A stretch of 10,352 nt of DNA, taken from NCBI GenBank assembly GCA_964574335.1, contig CAZNNH010000208.1:1-10352 (forward strand), read 5' to 3'. This DNA is from CAZNNH01 sp964574335. GTDB taxonomy: Bacteria > Acidobacteriota > Vicinamibacteria > Fen-336. Under the pieces are notes generated by a model, which was not told where the DNA came from, did no database searches, and saw nothing but the letters and a program-made list of their open reading frames with translations. Position 1 is the first letter of the stretch. Each line of letters begins with the position of its first letter. Position numbers and translations under genes: made by a program. Shown here piece after piece: positions 6,724-10,352 of the stretch.

Positions 6724-8764
6724 GGCAACCTCGCGGCCACGGCAGGCCGCGCTGGCGCTTCTGGTGGCATCCGCCCTGGGCTCGTTCCTCTCCTCCCACG
6801 GCTCCTACCTGGCTGCGGGGCTGCTCCTGCCCTGTGCCGTTTCCGTGTGGCGCCGCCTACCCGCTCTTCCCGCCTGGCTGCGGGCCTCGGTCTGGCAAGC
6901 GACGCGCGCCCTGGTGGCGGCCACCCTTGTTTTCGCCCTGCTCTGGTCCGCCAACCCGAACATCGCCGACCGCACCGCCCAGACCGTCACCCACGCCGCG
7001 GCTTCGGGGCTGGCCCTGCTGGCGACGCTGCTGCTGCTGGGCACCCACACCTGGGCGCCGGAGCGAGGCGTCGTCCCTGCCGCGCTGGGCCTGCTGGTGG
7101 CGACCGCTCTGCGCCCGGTCGTGGCCTCGGCCCCGGGCCCGCTGCCACGGGTCCCATTCGTAGCGACGGCTGTCGTGGCCGCCTCGTCCCTGGTCGTCTA
7201 CCTGGTGGTGACCCAGGCGGGCGGGGCCCGGCGACCGACCGCCATCGCCACCTTCGTGTCGGCGGCTTCTGCCCTCTCGGTCGGCATCATGCTGCTGCTG
7301 CCGTGGGCCCAGCCTCGGGTCGAGCAGGCGCTGGCTCGAAGCATCCACTCGGGCAAGAGCTACACCGGCCTGTCTTCCGTGTCACGGCTGGGCGACATCG
7401 AGGAGCTGGCGCTGTCGCGAGCGGTGGTGATGCGGGTCTGGACCCCTCGCCCCCAGAAGCTGCGGGCGCGCGTCTACACCACCTTCGACGGAACGGCCTG
7501 GCAGGCTCGCCCCGGGTCCTTCCACGAGCTATCCCCCTCGTGGGAGCCGGGCCTGGCGGCCGGCGCCGTCGACCGGACCATCCCGGGCCAGCTTTTCGAC
7601 GCCAGCCCGGAGCCCACACCCTCGAGCGGGACGGTCTCCACCAAGATCGTGCAGGAGGTCTTCAACAACGGGATCCTGGTCACGCCGGTGGTGCCATTGC
7701 GGGTCCGGGCACCGGCCCGGCTGGAGATGGACGACGTCGGGCTGGTTCGAGCGTGGGGTGGCGTGGAGGTTCGCGTCTACGGGATCCTGAATCGGCCCGG
7801 GCCCGCCGCCGACCTCGCCGCCGAGCACCCGGACGAGGCGCTGCAGCTCCCGGACGACATCGACCCGCGGCTTCTGACGCTGGCAAGAGATCTCGGCCCC
7901 GCAGGCGCCGGCGCACTGGAACGGATCCAGCGCACGGTGGCCTTCCTCGGGCGCCAGTGCTCCTACTCGCTGAAGGTGGGTCACTTCACCTCGAGCCAGC
8001 CGATCGCCGAGTTCGTCTTCGAGAAGCGGCGCGGCTACTGCGAGTACTTCGCGGCGGCGGCCGCCCTGCTGCTCCGGCTGCAGGGAGTGCCGACCCGCTA
8101 CCTGACCGGCTTCAGCGTCACCGACGACAGCTTCCAGGGGGGGCACTACGTGGTTCGCGAGGGGCATGCCCACGCCTGGCTCGAGGCCTACGTGCCGGAG
8201 AAAGGGTGGATCGAGGTGGACCCCACGCCGCCCGCCCAGTACTCGGCGGCGATCGCCGCCCTCCGTGGAGGGTGGATGAGCGACCTGATCGAGACGGTGC
8301 GCGGAAAGCTGGCCGAGCTGTGGACCACCGCCGGCACCGGCGACTGGCGGGCCACGCTGCGCTGGGCATGGGCGACGCTGCTGGGCTCGTGGCGGGTCGG
8401 CCTGATCACGGTAGCCGTCGTGGCCGCGGCGATCGCCACGCGACGCCTCTCGAGGCGCCGAGGACGACCGGCGCGAGTCCCCGCTCCGAGCCCCGACGAC
8501 ATCCCGGCCGAGCTTCGCGAGCTCCTCCGCCGTCTCGATCGGCTCTGGGCGCGCCGCGGCCTGACCCGCCCCCCCCATCGCCCCCCCCTCGAGTTCCTGT
8601 CCCGGGTGCCGGGGGAACGGCTGACGGATGCCGAGCGGACGCTGGCCCACGAGGTCATCGAGGGCTGCTACCGGGCCTGCTTCGGTGGCCAGACGATCCC
8701 CAGACGCGACGTGGCCCGTTGGCGGGAGGCCCTCGACCGCGCCGCCCGGCAGCGGCCCGGCTGA
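6716..8764 (+). CDS. tgpA: TgpA-like membrane transglutaminase/protease-fold protein
   Basis: This 682-aa protein has the TgpA layout: about seven N-terminal membrane helices (between residues 10 and 198), a large extracytoplasmic region, a transglutaminase-like domain (about 395-510), one more helix (562-575) and a C-terminal DUF4129-type helical tail (about 595-670, with LEFLSR and RTLAHEVIEGCYR). The papain-like triad is visible: C442 in RRGYCEYFA, H486 in GHAHAWLEAYV and D502 in EVDPTP. Intact triads suggest an active thiol enzyme facing the periplasm or exterior; Pseudomonas TgpA is the named relative, and its substrate is unknown. The ATG at 6716 overlaps the DUF58 stop, giving translational coupling, and there is no separate strong ribosome-binding site. 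Two runs of eight C occur near the tail (8569-8576, 8581-8588). The stop is 9 bp from the convergent NSS gene. The symbol is by family resemblance. Confidence 0.9.
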   Translation: MPEATSRPRQAALALLVASALGSFLSSHGSYLAAGLLLPCAVSVWRRLPALPAWLRASVWQATRALVAATLVFALLWSANPNIADRTAQTVTHAAASGLALLATLLLLGTHTWAPERGVVPAALGLLVATALRPVVASAPGPLPRVPFVATAVVAASSLVVYLVVTQAGGARRPTAIATFVSAASALSVGIMLLLPWAQPRVEQALARSIHSGKSYTGLSSVSRLGDIEELALSRAVVMRVWTPRPQKLRARVYTTFDGTAWQARPGSFHELSPSWEPGLAAGAVDRTIPGQLFDASPEPTPSSGTVSTKIVQEVFNNGILVTPVVPLRVRAPARLEMDDVGLVRAWGGVEVRVYGILNRPGPAADLAAEHPDEALQLPDDIDPRLLTLARDLGPAGAGALERIQRTVAFLGRQCSYSLKVGHFTSSQPIAEFVFEKRRGYCEYFAAAAALLLRLQGVPTRYLTGFSVTDDSFQGGHYVVREGHAHAWLEAYVPEKGWIEVDPTPPAQYSAAIAALRGGWMSDLIETVRGKLAELWTTAGTGDWRATLRWAWATLLGSWRVGLITVAVVAAAIATRRLSRRRGRPARVPAPSPDDIPAELRELLRRLDRLWARRGLTRPPHRPPLEFLSRVPGERLTDAERTLAHEVIEGCYRACFGGQTIPRRDVARWREALDRAARQRPG

Positions 8765-8780
8765 CGCGCGAGGTCAGTCG
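8758..8780. terminator. Hairpin spanning both convergent stop codons
   Basis: CGGCTGAC (8758-8765) and GTCAGTCG (8773-8780) form an 8-bp stem with one G-T wobble and a 7-nt loop. It includes the TGA of tgpA (8762-8764) and, on the other strand, the TGA of the transporter gene (8774-8776). As the only stem between the two convergent genes it could serve as a bidirectional 3'-end structure. There is no T-tract on either side, so intrinsic termination is doubtful. Confidence 0.3.
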
Positions 8781-10348
8781 CTGGAGACCGGCCCGGCCCC
8801 AAAGGACGCCAGGCAGCGGCGCGCCATCCAGCGGTTCGCCACCAGGAGAGCCGCCAGCACCAGGCCAAACTGCGCCAAGACCGTACCCACGTTCTCCTGG
8901 GCGAGGGGGTAAAGCCAGCCTTCCGGGTCCCACGACCACGCCTGGAAGAGCCACCATCCCAGGAGCGCCAGCGCCTCGATGGGCACCAGGAGGCCGATCA
9001 CCACGTCCCACCACGCACCGATGCGGATGTCGGAGTGCTGGTGGTTGAGCTGCGCCTCGCGGAAGCGGCGGGCGCCGTGACGGAGGATCGCCAGGGCGAA
9101 GAACAGCCCGGAGAGGAGAAGCCCCACGCCCCAGACCCAGTCCTGGTTCTTGAGCACCCGAAGCGACAGGGCCGAGGGCACACCCAGCAGGAAGGCGATC
9201 GCCCCCGCCCACAGGGCCGCCCGCCGGCGGGCGAGGCCGAAGTCGACCAGCACCCGCGAGAGCAGCTCGAGCATGGCGATCAGGCTGGTCATGGCGGCCA
9301 GCGACAGCGCGCCAAAGAACAGCAGCATCAGCAGGCGACCGAAGCGCAGCGTGCCCAGGAGCTGCGGGATCCAGACGAACGTCATCCCCTCGTTGCCGGC
9401 ACCGAAGATGGTCCGCTGGAGCAGCTCGGGCGTCACCTCCGCGCCCTGCGCGACGGCCGTCGAAAGGCCGGGGAACGCCGCCAGCACCTCGGGCCGCGTC
9501 GCCGCCTCGGCCGCCAGGCGCGGCACCACCGAGAAGACCGTACACAGGACGGCGATCCCGGCCAAGAGCGAGACCACATTGTTGGCGATGGGCACCACGA
9601 AGGCGTTGAGCGCCGTGTCGTCCCGCTCGCGGAGGTAGGCCGCGTAGCAGAGGGCCAGGCCCCATCCGGCGCCGGTGTCCCAGGCGTTCTGGGTGAGCGC
9701 CTCGATCCACAGGCGCGCCTCCAGGAGGCGCCCCCAGTCGACACCGAACAGGTAGGCGATCCCGGCGGAGGCATTGGGGAGCCGGGTGGCGTGGAGCGCC
9801 AGCACCACGATCAGCACGATCAGCGTGGGCACCAGCACCTTGGCCAGCCGCTCGATGGCCTGGATGCCCCGGACCACCACCAGGGTGCCGAGACCGATGG
9901 CCACGCCATGGCCGACCACGGGCCACCACGAGCCCGTGAACTCGGCCCAGAAGGCCCCAGGGTGGGCCTCGGGAAGCTCGCCGAGCAGGGTGGCCAGGAC
10001 GTACCGGAAGGTCCAGCCGGTGACCACCGAGTAGTAGAACAGGATCGCCGTGGCCACGAAGGCGACGAAGGCACCCATCCACGCGTAGCCGGGTCCCATC
10101 ATCCTCCCGAACGCCCTGACCGGGCCGCTGCGCCACTGCCGCCCCATGCCGAACTCGACCAGCAGCAGGGGGATCGACCAGAGGAACAGGAAGGCGACCC
10201 AGGGGATCAGGAACTCGCCGCCGCCGTTCTGGGCCACGATGCGCGGGAAGCGCCAGATGTTGCCGGTGCCCACCGCCATCCCGAGCATGACCAGCACCAG
10301 CCCGAGCCGGGAGCCGAACCTGTCACGCACCGTCACGCTCCGTCCCAT
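8774..10348 (-). CDS. NSS/SNF-family Na+-dependent transporter (LeuT fold)
   Basis: This 524-aa inner-membrane symporter has about 12 helices. The TM1 signature AVGTGNIWRFP (25-35) and NGGGEF (41-46) are diagnostic of the neurotransmitter:sodium symporter family, which imports amino acids or related amines with Na+. By alignment with LeuT recalled from memory, Na1 ligands are A25, N30, D224 (Thr254 in LeuT) and N256; the Na2 site AAMTS (351-355) is intact. TM6 is DTGAGWGLALCYAAY (224-238). The position of LeuT Glu290 is Ser260. TM2 ends IPW (48-50), where LeuT and many relatives have IPY. It is slightly longer than LeuT, with a cytosolic stretch of about 423-443 before the last helices. The ATG lies 4 bases from the window edge, so its ribosome-binding site and any upstream in-frame start are not visible, though the N-terminus reads like a natural one. 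Substrate is unknown. Confidence 0.92.
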   Translation of the reverse strand: MGRSVTVRDRFGSRLGLVLVMLGMAVGTGNIWRFPRIVAQNGGGEFLIPWVAFLFLWSIPLLLVEFGMGRQWRSGPVRAFGRMMGPGYAWMGAFVAFVATAILFYYSVVTGWTFRYVLATLLGELPEAHPGAFWAEFTGSWWPVVGHGVAIGLGTLVVVRGIQAIERLAKVLVPTLIVLIVVLALHATRLPNASAGIAYLFGVDWGRLLEARLWIEALTQNAWDTGAGWGLALCYAAYLRERDDTALNAFVVPIANNVVSLLAGIAVLCTVFSVVPRLAAEAATRPEVLAAFPGLSTAVAQGAEVTPELLQRTIFGAGNEGMTFVWIPQLLGTLRFGRLLMLLFFGALSLAAMTSLIAMLELLSRVLVDFGLARRRAALWAGAIAFLLGVPSALSLRVLKNQDWVWGVGLLLSGLFFALAILRHGARRFREAQLNHQHSDIRIGAWWDVVIGLLVPIEALALLGWWLFQAWSWDPEGWLYPLAQENVGTVLAQFGLVLAALLVANRWMARRCLASFGAGPVSSD

Positions 10349-10352
10349 TCGG

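Noticed and set aside
6847..9048. 733-aa open frame on the + strand
   Set aside because: It is a frame-shifted shadow of tgpA continuing into the antisense of the transporter, with Arg/Gly/Pro-rich translation and no motif.
8655..10136. 493-aa open frame on the - strand
   Set aside because: It is another frame of the NSS transporter gene, whose own frame carries all the family motifs.

Overview
The window is about 70% G+C by eye, gene-dense and bacterial, with seven protein genes, very short gaps and strong G/C preference at third codon positions. The composition, together with a double-length ThyX, would suit a GC-rich lineage such as Methylomirabilota/Rokubacteria, Myxococcota or a relative. 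No feature fixes the phylum, so this is a low-confidence inference. No tRNA, rRNA, CRISPR array, IS element or phage gene was recognised.

Layout: positions 1-237 hold a good sigma70-type promoter (32-60) and a long leader of about 170 nt with competing hairpins, followed by a 514-aa protein built from two ThyX (flavin-dependent thymidylate synthase) units (238-1782, +). It converges, across a 7-bp gap, on a 507-aa polytopic membrane protein that looks like a GT-C glycosyltransferase (1790-3313, -). A 74-bp divergent spacer separates that gene from a CaCA-family Ca2+/Na+ (or cation) antiporter (3388-4353, +). After 163 bp comes a tight three-gene set: a MoxR-type AAA+ ATPase (4517-5455), a DUF58 membrane protein (5458-6723) and a TgpA-like membrane transglutaminase (6716-8764). 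It converges, across a 9-bp gap, on an NSS/SNF-family Na+-dependent transporter (8774-10348, -), whose start codon lies 4 bases from the window end.

The MoxR-DUF58-transglutaminase set is a widespread bacterial gene trio. It is thought to act at the cell envelope, with the ATPase driving assembly or remodelling of the membrane partners, but the substrate is not known in most species. The other genes are housekeeping (thymidylate synthesis) or transport functions and have no evident functional link to it.

I did not find a clear, wholly new system. The points most worth a second look are: the tandem ThyX, in which the two halves keep complementary parts of the signature motif; the structured leader in front of it; the orphan GT-C-like protein; and the NSS transporter, with Ser at the LeuT Glu290 position plus an Asp at the LeuT Thr254 position.
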